From: Sipunculus nudus
Lineage: Eukaryota > Annelida > Sipuncula > Golfingiida > Sipunculidae
Direction of reading: 5' to 3'
DNA length: 64,000 nucleotides
NCBI GenBank assembly: GCA_026874595.1
Contig: CM049315.1
Coordinates: 18,185,664 to 18,249,663 of the forward strand
Shown: piece after piece, positions 1 through 15,200 of the stretch
How the letters are laid out: the number at the start of each line of letters is the position of its first letter
Numbering within the stretch: the stretch's first letter is position 1
Translations under genes and position numbers: made by a program
Notes under the pieces: model-generated
The model's database searches: none
Seen by the model: only the letters and a program-made list of their open reading frames with translations
What the model was told of the DNA's origin: nothing

Positions 1-127
1 TTGTTCTTCCCATGTAATGGTCAGTTATTATCACGTTCTTAGTGAAAGTGGTGATTTCTCAACATAACTTAACTGGTACATGTACACACACTTATGTCAC
101 CACTGACACTGATTCTATCTACGCTCA
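1..127 (-). other. C1QBP: Probable start of C1QBP 3' UTR
   Basis: This lies downstream of the C1QBP stop. No AATAAA polyadenylation signal is evident on the minus strand here, so the transcript probably ends beyond the left edge. Confidence 0.5.
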
Positions 128-277
128 TTACTGGCTCTCAGAGAATGTCTTCAGATCCTTCAAAAAGTCAATGTACTTCTTGTGTTCCAGTGCTGAGCTG
201 AAGTCAATCAGCTGGTCAGCAAATTCTGCATCTATTCCTCTATCTTCAAGCAAGTTCAAGAGCAGGTCATACAAGTT
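128..277 (-). CDS. C1QBP: C1QBP coding exon 6 (C-terminus and stop)
   Basis: Residues 228-276 and TAA. It carries the two C-terminal helices: LYDLLLNLLEDRGIDAEFAD then ALEHKKYIDFLKDLKTF, matching human LYDHLMDFLADRGVDNTFAD and ALEHQEYITFLEDLKSF. The acceptor lies after a long poly-T on the minus strand (a plus-strand A-run starts at 282). The protein ends in SESQ; human ends in VKSQ. Confidence 0.94.
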   Translation of the reverse strand, partial: NLYDLLLNLLEDRGIDAEFADQLIDFSSALEHKKYIDFLKDLKTFSESQ

Positions 278-3200
278 CTGTAAAAAAAAAAAAAATCAAC
301 AAATATCTTTACATTTGCAAAATTAGTCAGTTATATAAATTAAAACTGCCATTAATAATATGAACATGAATACAAAATGAGCGACGACAATTAGGATCTT
401 GGGTTTGAGGAATTAGTGTGGTACATTGTTAGATTTATTGCAACGTCTGAAAAATGTAAATTTTGTGATTGATGACATTTGTATTTGCATACATGTAGAA
501 GCAGGGGTCAAAATAACACTCCTATTTTTTTCATTTTTTTTTTTAGCACAATCATGTTTCAGATATAATGTCACTACCATTGAAAACATTAAGTTCTTTT
601 TTCAAGCGTGCATGTAGGATGTCATGTAAGATGGCAGAATCAGGTTTACACTGAGTGAAGTATGACTGAAAGTTTGATATGATGGTAGGATGCATCTTGG
701 CAGAAAGGCAAATTTTTCTGCGGAAAGGCAAACCTGTATTTATGCCTTTCTGTTGGAAAGGTGAGAATTTCGAAGTATTATAATCCCTTAGAAGCCGTTC
801 TGACAATAAACCATTCAATCACACACTCATTTAAATTCTCAAACGTTGAATAAATAAGACTGACCCCATCCATGATCTCAGCATTAACACAGTATGTCTT
901 CTCATCCCAGTCAACTCCTTTAGGTAAGATGGTTACCTCCTGAATCTCAATCAGATCCACTAAAACACACAAAAAACATGATATCACCAAATACATAGAC
1001 GTGAAATTAAGTTACAGTATTGGTAGACATTGGCTGTAAAATCATGTTTGATAATTGGCAGAAATAAAATGACAATGACCAATTATTAATAGATTATTGT
1101 ATGTACTTTCTGTACAAACATGAATTCTGCTGCACAGAATGACAAGTAAAATACTGACACTGTGAATTCAGTCTGACTTGTATATCATGCAGACAGTAAG
1201 GTTACGGCCAGTTTACTAACACTTGTCTACTGCACAGGGTTCAGTTTTATTTTGTGCTCAGCTTTGTGTCCCATTTTACTTATTATATATTTCTGACAGG
1301 ATTTTTTTCTTGGATGATAAGACTCTTTACATGTGAATAAATTTATAATTGTTTATGTATGATATTGCGAAAGTGTAGTCAATTTAAATGATAATGAAAG
1401 AAAATGACTAATCATTCATATAAGCAATAATTATAATCAAGGATTTTTTACACTTCAAGGCAAAAGAAATTCCAGCACTAAGCAAGGACTTTCAAAGATC
1501 ATATCAACAATTTTAATGGACCTAATTTACATATCAAATTCTGTGGTGGATCCAGATCCCCCTGTTGAGCAGGAATATGTTTCATTTGATCTATTTCTTT
1601 TCCCAGTTATTCATAATTAATTTATTAATTAGATATCCTTTTTTATTCACCTTCAATAAATTAATTATTCACAATTTACTTCATTCTAATTCATAAGCTG
1701 CTGGTATTAATGAACAGCTCTGTGATTAAGACAGCATCCAAATGTTTTCTGTACTGAGGGAGGGCGTCCTTCCTTTTTTGCACTCTGCTGTGTCAAAAAA
1801 CAAAGAACCTATCCCCATTCGCATTCACCTGAGAGTGACAAGGCCTTCCTATAAGCATGCAGAGCTCAGCTTAGGCTGGGTCTAGTGTAAAAAATCTCAC
1901 GGCTCCTTGGCTAATATCCTGACTCTTGAACGACCTGTGCTCTGTTGAATCTAGACCACAGAAGCTATCATTTAAATGATGATATTTTGCAATTTATGAA
2001 CGTAGATGGGCATTTTCACCATATAAATATCAACATGTTACATACAACTGAATGTTTAGACTTTACATTTAAATATTCAAATTTTGAAGAAATATAAATA
2101 TTATCAAATTACTTGAGGTCAAGGCCACACTATCTTAATAAAGAACATGACTCAAATTTATACATGCTTAGTCATATGACCCATGCAATACTACTTAATA
2201 TGCCAGTTTATGTTTTTCTTGTATAAATCAGGTCATGTGTAAGCTTACATATGTAAACTGTATGTCTTGTATTTCCAGGAAGTTGGAATATCAGATTTCA
2301 ACAATTTATTAAATAACTCTCTCTACAAAAACTTTGTATGCTTATAAATCATGGAGTTTTATCATTTGAACAATACTGATGGTGCAACCATTACTTTTAT
2401 TTATTTTTTAACAGATTTTTAATTGTATTGTTGTGCCTTTTAAATTACTTTACCCATGTTAGGCTATAAAGAATTCATGAATTGTCAAAAAGTTTGTTTG
2501 CTTATGATCAGACTAGTAAATTGCAGTCATATCCGAGTATGATGATATTCTACATTTTTCCTCTGACCATGAAATTGAAATAATGTACAAATAATCAGAT
2601 ATAAATGTATTTTTTAATCCTACAAAGTTTTAAAAGGACTGGGAAAAGGATTTCTTCAAAAATATGACTAACATTTATTAAATTTCACAACCATTTCTGG
2701 TACAAATTCATACAACAACACCAACTTTCATATAATTCATGCATGGATTGTTGTGAAATTTGCCTTGAATTCTGCTACACACTGCATTTTTCCAAGCTGT
2801 AACAGATATCTGATTTATTGACGACAAATTTTCTTTTTTATTTGTATTATCTACGTTTCTCTTTATCATTCTTTGAATTTAAATATCTAATTTGTCATCA
2901 ATGATTACAATCTGGGGTCACTTGAACAGCTCCAGCTGGCATGGGTTCATACACAGGAAGTGCATTTGTGGTTTTTAAAGGGGAGTTTCCCTGATCCTAT
3001 CTCTTCTGTTGTGTTAAATCACAGAATCCATAGGGAATGGAAAAGTCTAGGTGTGGCTGTTTATGCGTTTCTCAAAATGTGTTTTTTTTCAATATTCTGT
3101 GCAACAACTCTGAAATAAGGGACCCATGGGTCATAGCACTCAGCTGAATTAAATTATAAAAGATTTAATCATTCTGTGTACATGCTGTGGAAATTAAATC

Positions 3201-6200
3201 CACAAGGCTAACAGGGAAAAAAGTGCTATTGTCAAAGTTTGGTAAATTTAAGGTTATGATTTTTTATTTATGTGCTACTAACTTCAAACAAGTGCCCATT
3301 GGGTGATGCACTCAGCTGAATTTGACATGTATACAGGTGATGCATGTATTAATTAATGATGTTATGATCTGGTAAAAAAATTTGTTAAGGAACCTTGAAC
3401 AATGGGTTGAATGACTTCCAGAGTGCCCAAAATCATTTTATTTTGTCCATTATCCTTAGTAAATAACTAACAGCAAGAAGATTTTACTAGGAACTCCAGT
3501 GATACTAAGTTAGAAGTTTTTAAGTCAAACTGCCACGACATGTATACATCTGACTTACAGGGTACTCAAATCATATTGTTTCACACAGCTCAAAGAAAAC
3601 AGGTCACAGCAACCTTATTATAGATGTCAAAGGAGTGCCTTGTTAATGGACAGCCAGAGAGATGGACAGACGATGGACAAAGGACCATCACTCCAGCTCA
3701 GATGACTTATAAATCAGCTGAGTAAAAAAACAAGGGACCCATGGGTCACTGTGCTCAGCTGAAGTTGACCTTGAAGGTAAAATTCTAAAATAATATCAAA
3801 TGGAGATAAAGTATAAGAGGAAGAGGTAATAAAGGTCATGGTTGGTTTATATGATTAGTTTGTATTGATGAGCAAGAAATTGTTGCAAATAATATTTTGT
3901 GACCTTACCATGTGTTTCCTAAATTTGAAACTGAAGCATGTGAGCAGTTTGTGAACAAATGATCTGTACTATTACCATGATAATTAGTTGGCTTTTTGAT
4001 TAACTGTTGACAACTCAGTAGTTTACACATTTGTTCCATTGAATCTATTTTTTTTGTATAATATATATTATTAAATATATATGTATTTTTTATGAAATGT
4101 ATACAGTTGAAATATAACTAATTAACAACATAAAACAGGGAAAACAAAGCCTGATCTCAAATTCTGCTAAGGCAGGAGTATAAAGAACAAATGTTTGTAT
4201 TAAATCCTCATTTTTTTTATCACATCAATTTTTTTAAAATTTAAATTTATATTTCTATACATTTCCAATATAACATATATATCTGAATATAAAAGTTGAT
4301 TCATAATTCTCAACTGCATTATCATAAATCTCAATCTTGTCAGATAACCACATCATGCATACAAATGTTTATTTATTTTTTACCACAAAAATATATCTTT
4401 TAAATCTGCAAAACAATAAATATCTAAAAATAATACTTGATTTAGATTTCACAATTTTTAATTGTCTTTATTTATCCATAATGTGCTTCATATTTTATAA
4501 ATTTAAGCATACTGATGGGTTCAATTATATTTGTTAAAATCATTTAAAAGAAAACTGATTTCTTTAAAAATGCTACATTACACAATATTGCATCTTCTGG
4601 ATTACACCTTGAATTACTTTTTCAAGGAATGTTTTTTCATATCTGAGTGGAAACAGCATTACAATTAAGGAGATACAGTGAAAACAATAACAATTATATT
4701 GCTATAGCTATAGCTCAGATGACTTATAGTCAGCTGAGCTAAAAAGGTGCGCCAATTTTCTTTAAAATGACCGTAAGCATATGCTTAACAGTCTTGAGTG
4801 CAAACTCAAGTACCTGTTTGATTTTTTAAAGAAATTAAAATGACAAAAAACAATCACACCTCTAAGCACTAGGTCAAAGTGCCCTACTTTTTAATGTCAG
4901 TAAACTTGCCAAGGACTCTATTTTAGCTTAAAAGTTTCTAGGTCCAATGGCTACAATTAGTGCTCTTGCTGACCGACAGATGGTCAAACAGACAGCTGGA
5001 CTTGCAGTCAGCTGACTATGAGAGAGACTTAGCAAGCTTACCATACTGTTCTTCACTGCCAGACTCCACTGACTCCTCTTCCTGTGGAAAGGCACACTGT
5101 ACAGCCAGAGTCATGGGCCCACCTTTGTTCAGTTCCACAAGAAAAGAGGGTTTTGATACCATCTGCAAATAACATGAAAACAGTTTTTAATTATTTTTCT
5201 ATGAATACTGATTTTGTTGTTTTTGTTGTTGCTGTCAATAAAGCAATTTCCCTTTGCCTGACATTGAAAGCCAGTGTATATTTTATTGATATGACCTACA
5301 TCTAAGAAGGCATTAAATGTAGAAAAATTAATTTTTTTTATGAGATAATTTTCACAAATGCTGGATAAAAAGCAACTCAAAGTGATGAAATGAGTTTTGT
5401 TAGAGATAATTTAATAATGAATGGCAGCAAGCCTGGATCAAGTACATGCACCTGAAATTTTTAGTACCTGTTCTCAACCTGTGGTTCCCACCTACCCAGG
5501 ACCCAAAGCTCACCTGTGAATTAATTTCCCCCTTATGACACCACAGGAAAAGCATGAATTATTGTGTTTCATACACAAAATGTAAGTTTATTTCAACTGC
5601 AAAATATACAGAGAATTTTTATAGAATAGGGGGATATTTTAATGATATGTCTGCTGTTGGTCGTTAATCCCCTGTAAATTTTATTATTTTGCAATATTGC
5701 CCTGGCTGCTGTATGGAGATTTATGCAGATGACAATTATAAATACTACTTGAACAAGGCCTACAGGCCTAATGCGAACCTGTGCAAAGTTTGGGAGTATG
5801 AATGGAGGTTCATTTTTAAAATTTAATATTGATCCTCTTCAGTCCTGCATATCTACCTTAGTCATTATGATTTCCGCAAAATGGACGTTTCGGACATGCA
5901 AGTTTCAGACTAGGACATTTTAAAACTAGAATATGGGTAGTCAACAAGTGACTATTTGTATCCGCAGAAATCAGAGTGGGACAGGTGAAGTGAGGCATGG
6001 ATTAAGTGGCAAGGGGAATAGAGTGAGGTGTTTTGCATATTAGCATAGATGTCTGCAGCGTAAACGTGAATGTAGGTGGTGCCACCTGTCATAAAATCGA
6101 GAAAATTGTCAAGGATGTATAAACCTGCAAAATTTCAGGTGGATAAGTCAAACAACTGCTGAGATATGAGTGATTTTATCCAAAGGCAGATGAACAGATG

Positions 6201-9200
6201 GACGCTGTGCAAAAATGGTTGAGGTGGTGCCACCAGTTTTGCCTATGATGAAGAGCTATGTGAGATCTATACACATGCAAAATTTTGGCCCAATCGGTCA
6301 AACGGTTCCTGAGATATAAGCTTGGATGTCTGCAGAGTAAACATGAATGTAGGTGGCACCACCTGTCAAAAAATTGAGAAAGCTGTCCAGGATGTATAAA
6401 CCTGCAAAATTTTAGTTGGATAAGTCAAACAACTTCTGAGATATGAGTGATTTTATCCCAAGGCAGATGAACAGATGGACGCTGTGCATAAGTGGTTGTA
6501 GGTGGCGCCACCAGTTTTGCCTATGATGAAGAGCTATGTGAGATCTATACACATGCAAGGTTTTTGCCCAATCGGTCAAAAGGTTCCAGAGATACGAGCT
6601 TGGATGTCTGCAGAGTAAACCTGCATGTAGGTGGCACTAAACATTGTCTAGACATCTAGACGCTGTGTCTAGACACATTGTCTAGACACCGGCCAGAGCC
6701 AGGTCAGTTGCCATGGTTATGTCTGAACCCCACCTGTTTGTACTGAGTGACCTCTTGACTTGGCTGCTGAAACTCAGCATGTTGTCAAATCTGTTTTCAA
6801 CACAGAAAGGCTTTTTCAATTGGCTACAATGCCTTTTTTAAAGCTGTATTTACCCAATCTATTCTTATAAAACTGGCAGAACCCTACCACAGAATAATTC
6901 TTGTAAAGTTTAAACCAATCAGCTTAATAGTTTTATCATAAATCAGTGTATAAGCTAGAAGAGTTTAAAATTACATTTTCTCTTGTAAAAAACATATCAA
7001 TGTAGGTGGCGCAACCAATACCTAAACTTCAGATATGACATATGTGACAAACATTGGTATAAAATTTGGTGATTATAGCTCTAGCCGTTTCTGAGATTTT
7101 AATTTTAGTGTGCTTTTTTGGACAGATGACTAAGTTCAACCTCCTGTAACTCGGCCAAAAATCTCTGAACTGGAACCATTCAAATAAATTTGAGAGAGAT
7201 TGTTCCAGGGATCATTTCTGTGAAATATTGAACAATTTGGCTGGACAGTTTCGGAGAAGAAGATTTTTAAAGCTTTTTTAGCTTTTTCCCTATAAAATCT
7301 AAGAAAATGCAGTTAGAAAAAAAAATAAACAAAATCCAATATAGTTTTTTGGATGACTGATTATTTGCAAAAAATTTGGTGATGCTAGCTCCTGCCGTTT
7401 TTGAGATAGCTATGGTTAACGTACAGACGACGCACGACGTACGACGCACAACACCGCACCATTGCATAAGCTCACAGGTTCGCTAAAAATGCAACCCTCT
7501 GCCCTGTGTGGGTGGGGCATGGTGTGGGATGCTCCCAAAACCGTGTTGGCTTTCCAGCCCACATTCCCAGGTCCATTTGTGCATAAGTGACTGTACATTT
7601 GTGAATAGTTGTTGATAATTATGTTCCTGTATCCAAATTACGTGCTGGACGGCAGTGAACAGACAGACAGACAAAGAATATTGTAAAGAGTAGAAAGACA
7701 CATGAAGGATGACCTTTATGAATACCAGTGGGTTAAAACATGAATCTGATGATGTTAAAGGGACATAATCAGGAACAATATTGTGCCTATTCTTTCACAC
7801 TATCAGTTCACTTTTATACGAAAGGTTACGCTTAGTACAAAAGTTTCCAGGCACACTGTCTCAGAACCTCCCTTTGAGCTTTTTAAAAACTTGATATGGT
7901 TTTGCGTGTGAAAAAACAGTCCATGTGTGTCTGTTTACAATAACAAGACTGTGTGACTGGCAATCTGGTTTTGCACATGTGCAACAGATCCAAAACAAAG
8001 AGTAGTCCAAACAAGTCCATAAATGGACCATCGTCCTCTGATATATCTCTGCTGGATAGACATTGTGGTCCACTGGCTGATGTAAATTCACTGGAGAACC
8101 TGTTGCCACAGATCTGTACGATGGGTCCAGGGGGCCTCAGCGGGAATGACATGGGTATTACAGGTCATGTATTGGGTTCTAGGCCTGAGTCACCACAACA
8201 TGCAATGTTTCAGCAAGGGGGAACATGTATTACATTCAGTCTGTCAGGGCATCTCCTGATTGACAGTTGTTGCGGCCCAGACAATCCATGGAGTCCAACC
8301 CACTGTGTTGATGCCTGTGATCCCCCCCCCCCCCCCGATCCACTGTTTTTTACATTTGTGTACAGGAGTAAGCCAACTGTTTCAGGGCAATATTTTGGCA
8401 GGTACCAATTTATTTCAAAGGGAAGATGCTATTTTTCATGTAAATTCAACATGCACTATAGGTGACTAGGTCCCTTTAATCTGGCCTTGTATCACTGTGA
8501 TTACAGCTGGGCTATGCCAGCTGGTACACACATGCAGACCTGCTGTGGTTATATATGTATGCTAACATGTTATTGAGTATCCAGTGTTTCATGGGGCAAC
8601 ACAAAATCATTATCACATTTGCCCAAAAATCATGATCACACTTCCTTCTTGTTGTGCAGATTGTAGAGCTCAAAGTACTTCCTTCTAAATCAGTTGTGGA
8701 TTATAGAGCACCAAGTATATGACTGCACAGTGACCAAGAGCACTGCGTAATAATTGGTGAGTAACCACGCATATTATTTACACACAAACCTATATATAGT
8801 ATCTATGACAAGTGACCAATGGGCCATAACACTCATCTGAATTTGCCATACAGGTGATGCATGCATTAATTACTGATATTATGATCTACTACAAAATATT
8901 TAGTAAGGTACCTTTAAGAGTCGGAAGATGGACTTCAAGAGTTATCAAAATCATATATCTTTTTTTTTCTGCTCATAGTCTGTAAAAAAAGGTTACAGTG
9001 ACCTAATTCTGGGCTTCATAGAAGATATCAAGATGGAGCTCCCTGGGTGTTACATTAACTCACAGAGTATAGGACCTCCCTCAAAGTAATATATTTTTGG
9101 GTCCAACATTTATTATTTGTGTCCTGACTTACAGCGTGCTTTAATTTATGTTTCCCCATAGCTCAAAGAACACAGGTCACAGAGACCTTTTCTCAGATTT

Positions 9201-12200
9201 CCAAGGAGATTTAACCAGAACCTCAAGGTATTATGTTAGAAGGTTCTAGGTCCAAACTGTTATGATTTGTGCACATCTGGCTTTCAGTCCTCAAATCATA
9301 TTTTTTAACATAGCAGCCAGAACATAGGTCACAGTGATTTAATTTCAGGTTTCTGATGAGATTTCAGCAGGACCTCCCAGGATCTTATTATACAAAATTC
9401 CTGGTCAATCAGTTATGATAAGTGTTCATCTGATTTATAGTGTGCTTAAATCATGTTTTGTCCCAGAACCCAAATAATGTAACATACACTTAACGTAAAT
9501 TCAAAGGGGACCTCATCAGGAACCCCTCGTTAGAAGTTTCATATGTCCAGGTTACAATATGTGTGCTCTCTGACTTCTGGGCTCATAATTTGCAGAAAAT
9601 AGGTCACTGTGACATAATTTCATGTCACCATGAGCTCCCCTGATAGTATTTTAGGAAGTCCAAATTCAAATGGTTACAATTTTAGCAGTTCTGACTTTCA
9701 GGGCGATCCAATCATGTTTTTTCACCCATAGCTCACAGACTACAGGTTGAAGTGAATTAATTTCAGGTTTCCAAGGAGACTTTATAACAACATCCCTTTG
9801 GATAAAATAAAAAGTTTCCAGGTCAAAGGGTTTTATTTGTGTGCCCTTTTTGACTTACTAGATGCTCATAATCATGTTTTTGGCCCATAAAGCTTGCAGA
9901 ATATAGGTCATCATGAAGATCTAGGTCATCATGATCTAATTTAAGATTTCTACAAAGATTTCACCAGACTTTCTTTGATGTAAAGATAGAAGTTTCTAGG
10001 TATAAAGTTTATAATTTGTGCCCTGTTAAAGGCCGAATGGCTAGACAGTCAAACAGCGGCACTGACAACAACAAAAAAAAAAGTCATTGCTGTAGTTCAA
10101 ATGGTGGAGTCAGCTGAGCTAACTAGGGCACATGGATCTCAATGCTCAGTTGAATTTGTCAATAAGAAGTATATTTTTATGAGCTTTGTCAAACTGTGGG
10201 TCCTGTGACCTTGACCCTTGAATTTGTGACCTAAAATCTGAGAACTTACTATCCTTGAATTTGCTCCATTTTGATTTTCATAACGATCTTATAAAAATGT
10301 GGGTCCAGTGACCATGACCTCTGACCCGGTAACCTCAAAATCTACAGATATCTTTTACTTTGGCAGGTAAGCCATATGTCAAAGATGAAAGGTTTGGTGT
10401 GAAAAGTTGGATTTACAATGCATCCACAATATTTTTAAAGATGACCTTGAAATCAAAATAATTCTCACTTCAATGGGCAATTAATAAAGCCTCTCTGTCT
10501 ATCCAAACTGGAGTTATTGTCCATTAACAAATTTGTGAACAGATGGATCCTGTGAACTTGACCTTTGACCCTGTGACCCCAAAATTGAAAAGAATCTTCT
10601 CCTATTGGTAGGTGACAGTGTTTGTGATGAAAAAGTCTCTCTGTGACCTTGACCTTTGTTCTCATGATCCCAAAATCAATAGGGTTCTTACTCTAGTGGT
10701 GAGCTGTATATGTCAAGTCCGAAACCAATATTTGAATTTAAAGACAGACGGGCAGGGTGATTACTATAGTGCACTGACTCACTGTCAATAAACATACCAG
10801 GTTTTGGGGCACCAGATGAAAACTTACATGATAACTGTTAAATATTTGTCTCAAAAATGGAAAAAACTAGATGTGTCGGAATGACACGAATGCCCCCGCC
10901 TGGGGCAAATTAGAAACATTTGTTAAATTTTGTAAAATTTTTTAAAGTTCGGGAGGTGTCATATGGAGGAAAGTAGGTTAACAAGGGCAAAATGCAAACT
11001 TGATCTGTAACAGGTCATTAAAGGGACACAATCAGGAGCTTAATTATGGCTATTCTTTCACACTATCAGTTCAGTGTTGCTTTATACAAAGTTTCCCAAC
11101 AAAACCATCCCAGCAGACGGTCTCATTTCCCCGCATACGGCTATTTAACACCATATTTTGGCTCTGCGTGTTGGTAAACACTGTCTGTTTACCTTAACAA
11201 GGCGGCGTGACCGGAGGTCCGATTAAGAGAGGCATTATGCTGTGTTTCAGCCTGCAGAAATATGTATTACATATTGGGGCCAAATCAGACAGGGCATCTC
11301 CTGATTGACACGTGTTTTGGCTCAGCGATGGACACGGCCCCTCGCGCTGTGTTTATGTTGACACCTTTCATCGCGCCCGGTCCACTGTTTTTAACAGTTG
11401 TTTACAGGAGAAAGCAAACCGTTTTAAGGGTAATATTTTGGAAGCTATATATATATGTTAAAGGGAAGAAGATATTTTTCGTGTTAACTCAACATGCTTT
11501 ATAGGTGATTGGGCCCCTTTAACAAGCGACACACCAAAAATCAGGCCAGTATCTGCAGGCATTGTGAAAAAAAGTCCATACATGTGCATTTTTCATAAAA
11601 ATTTCTGTCTTTCATGAAATTTTCTATGTTCAGGATCTCTGTCATATGGTCAAAAATAGGTCAACTGGGATGAAACGCGAACTCGATCTGTAACTAGTCA
11701 TTATCTGCCCACATACCAAAAATCAGGCCAATATCTGCAAGCATTGCGAAAAAAAAGTCTGTACATGTGTATTTGTCATGAGAATTTCTATTTTTCATGA
11801 AATTTTCTAAGTTTAGGAGCCGTAAACGATCAAAAGAAGGTCAACCGGGACAAAACGCGAACTCCATCTGTAACTGGTCATTATCTGCCAACACACCAAA
11901 AATCAGGCCAATATCTGCAGGCATTGCGAAAAAAAGTCCGTACATGTGTATTTGTCATGAACATTTATATTTTTCATGAAATTTTCTAAGTTAAGGAGCC
12001 GAAAACGGTCAAAAGTAGGTCAACCAGGAGGAAATGCGAACTCGAACTGTAACTGGTCAATTTCTGCCCACACACCAAAAATCAGGCCAATATCTGCAGG
12101 CATTGCGAAAAAAAGTCCGTACATGTGTATTTGTCATGAACATTTGTATTTTTCATGAAATTTTCTATGTTCAAGAGCCGTAAAACAGTCAAAAGTAGGT

Positions 12201-15200
12201 CAACCGGGACGAAACGGGAACTCCATCTGTAACTGGTCAATATCTGCCCACACATAAAAAAATCAGGCCAATATCTGGAGGCATTGCGAAAAAAAGTCCG
12301 TACATGTGTAATTGTCATGAAAATTTCTATTTTTCATGAAATTTTCTAAGTTAAGGAGCAGTAAAACAGTCAAAATTGGGTCAATCGGGAGGAAACGCGA
12401 ACTCAATCTGTAACTGGTCATTATCTGCCTACACACCAAAAATCAGGCAAATAGCTGCAGGCATTGCGAAAAAAAGTCTGTACATGTGTATTTGTCATGA
12501 ACATTTATATTTTTCATGAAATTTCCTAAGTTTAGCAGCCGTAAAACGGTCAAAAGAAGGTCAACCGGGACGAAACGCGAACTCAATCTCTAACTAGTCA
12601 TTATCTGCCCACACACCATAAATCAGGCCAATATCTGCAGGCATTGCAAAAAAAGTCCGTACATGTGTATTTGTCATGAAAATTTCTATTTTTCATGACA
12701 TTTTTCTAGGTTAAGGAGCCGTAAAACAGTCAAAATTGGGTCAATCGGGAGGAAACGCGAACTCGATCTGTAACTGGTCATTATCTGCCTACACACCAAA
12801 AATCAGGCAAATAGCTGCAGGCATTGCGAAAAAAAGTCCGTACATGTGTATTTGTCATGAACATTTATATTTTTCATGAAATTTCCTAAGTTTAGGAGCC
12901 GTAAAACGGTCAAAAGTAGGTCAACCGGGACGAAACGCGAACTCAATCTGTAACTGGTCAATTTCTGCCCACACACCAAAAATCAGGCAAAAAAAGTCTG
13001 TAAAACTGTTTGATTTCGAAATGACGGAATGACGGACATGGGTAAAACTATATGCCCCGGCCACTTTGTGGCGGGGGCAAAAAAATGAAAAAATTAGAAA
13101 AAAATATAGGTGGTACCACCAGTTTTTCTTTAAACTGATATAATTAGTCATGGTCACTCAATATTCAAGGCAAGATTCATGGTAATCTATGCGTCAATTA
13201 TCAAGATACTAGGGGTTTTATATAAAAATTAGATAGTTCTTGGCACCGCAGGTGCCATAATATCCCGATACAATTAATCCCCCCTCCCCCTTTAAGAATA
13301 GGTCCCCAATCTGCAACAACATATACTGACACTTGGCAAGCGACTATGGTTTCTTCAATCTATCAACTTGAGAAAAAATATCTTTCACCAAATATCGGGG
13401 CCAACATGCTGAATCTCTTGAGAAAAGAACATTAATTTATTTTACAGAATGGGAAGGTAGGTGGTGCCACCTGTCTGGTTTATGAGAAAATTTTCCAAGA
13501 TGGATAGACATGCCAAATTTAAGCCCAATACCTCGAACAACTCCAGAGATATAAGAATTTTCACCCAAGCACATGTACAGATGGATACGAAGGCAAAACC
13601 ATTGCAGATGGTGCCACCAGTCTTGAGTACAAGATGGAGGAGTCCAAGATCTATGAATATGCACAATTTCAGGCCAAAAGGGCAGATCATTCCTTAGAAA
13701 AGAGCATTAATTTATTTTATGGAAATGGTAAGGTAGGTGGTGCCACCTGTCTGGTTGATGGGAAAACATCCAAGATGGATGGACATGCCGAATTTCAAAC
13801 CTATACCTGGAACCATTCCGATATGAGCAATTTCCACCGAAAGCATATTTACAGAAGGACGCCACACCAAAATGATTGCAGATGGGGCCATCAGTCTTGA
13901 GAACAAGATAGAGGTCCCAAGATCTATAGATATGCACAATTTAAGGCAAATTGGGCAAATCACTCATCAGAAAAGGGCATTAATTTTTTCTACAAAAAAC
14001 GGGAAGGTAGGTGGCGCCACCTGTCTGGTTTAGGAGAAAACTTTCCAAGATGGATGGACATGCCAAATTTCAGAACAATACCTTGAACCACTCTGGATAT
14101 ATGAGCAATTTCAATCGAAAGCAAACGTACCGATGGACCCCACACAATTACGATTGCAGATAGCGCCACCAGTCAGCCCAATCTGTCCATTAGTTTAGAC
14201 TCATAATGCTCACAGTACTGTCAAGTGGCAATGATGGGTAATTAAAAGGCCCGAAAACAAGAAAACAACAAAACATGGCACCACCTGTTTTCAGCAGAAG
14301 ACAACTATCCAAGTTCTATGGTCAATTTGATTTTGGACCAATCTATGCACCCTTATTTAGATACTTATGATTTTGTGTGATTTTCACAATAAATGGCAAT
14401 ATTCAAGGTCAAGGCCACTCTCATAGGAAAGGTCATGACCCCAATTATATAAACATCATCCCATAACACATAACTATGTATATACATAAAATGAAAAATC
14501 TGTCTATTAGTTTTTGACTTATAATGCTCACAGTACTGTTAAGTGGCAATGATGGGGGTATGAAAATGCACTAAAACAAGAAAAGGATAACAGGTGGTGC
14601 CACCAGTTTCTGGTACATGACAACACTATCCAGGATCTTCGATCAAGTTGATTTTTGGATCAATCCATGCAAGGTTTCTTGAGAAATTTGAGAATTTCCC
14701 CCCAAAAATGGACCTGTTTAAGGTCAAGGTCACTCTCCTATTCAAGGTCATGCCCCCAATTTAAATAGGCTTTGTCCTCTCATCCATATCTATGCCCATA
14801 TCAAGTTTGGAAAAGATCCGTAAAATATTTTTTGAGTTATCATGTCCAAACGCCACAGCAGCGCAACCTTGCTTACACCATATCCTGAGTTTGTCTTGGG
14901 AGACAATTATTATTATAACAAGCCCCATAGCCTGGATCATATAGGTCGCAATGATCAAATTTCAGGTTTCCAACTAGATGTTTTACTGACATTCCTGGAT
15001 ATTAAATCAGAAGCTTGTAGACTCAGCAATTATACTTGTGCATTGCTAGGGGTGGCCAGATGGCCAACAAACAAGGCACCATTCCTATACCATAGCTGAC
15101 TTTCAATCTTTCAGTCAGTTGAGCTAAAAATTGATCCAATTCCTCACCTTGCTGCAAAAAATTAGCAGGAAAAACTTTCACTACATAAAATTTCCACACT

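Noticed and set aside
7953-8465. A 170-codon plus-strand frame
   Set aside because: It coincides with a TTAA MITE, runs through a C homopolymer and is not kept in the other copies of that MITE.
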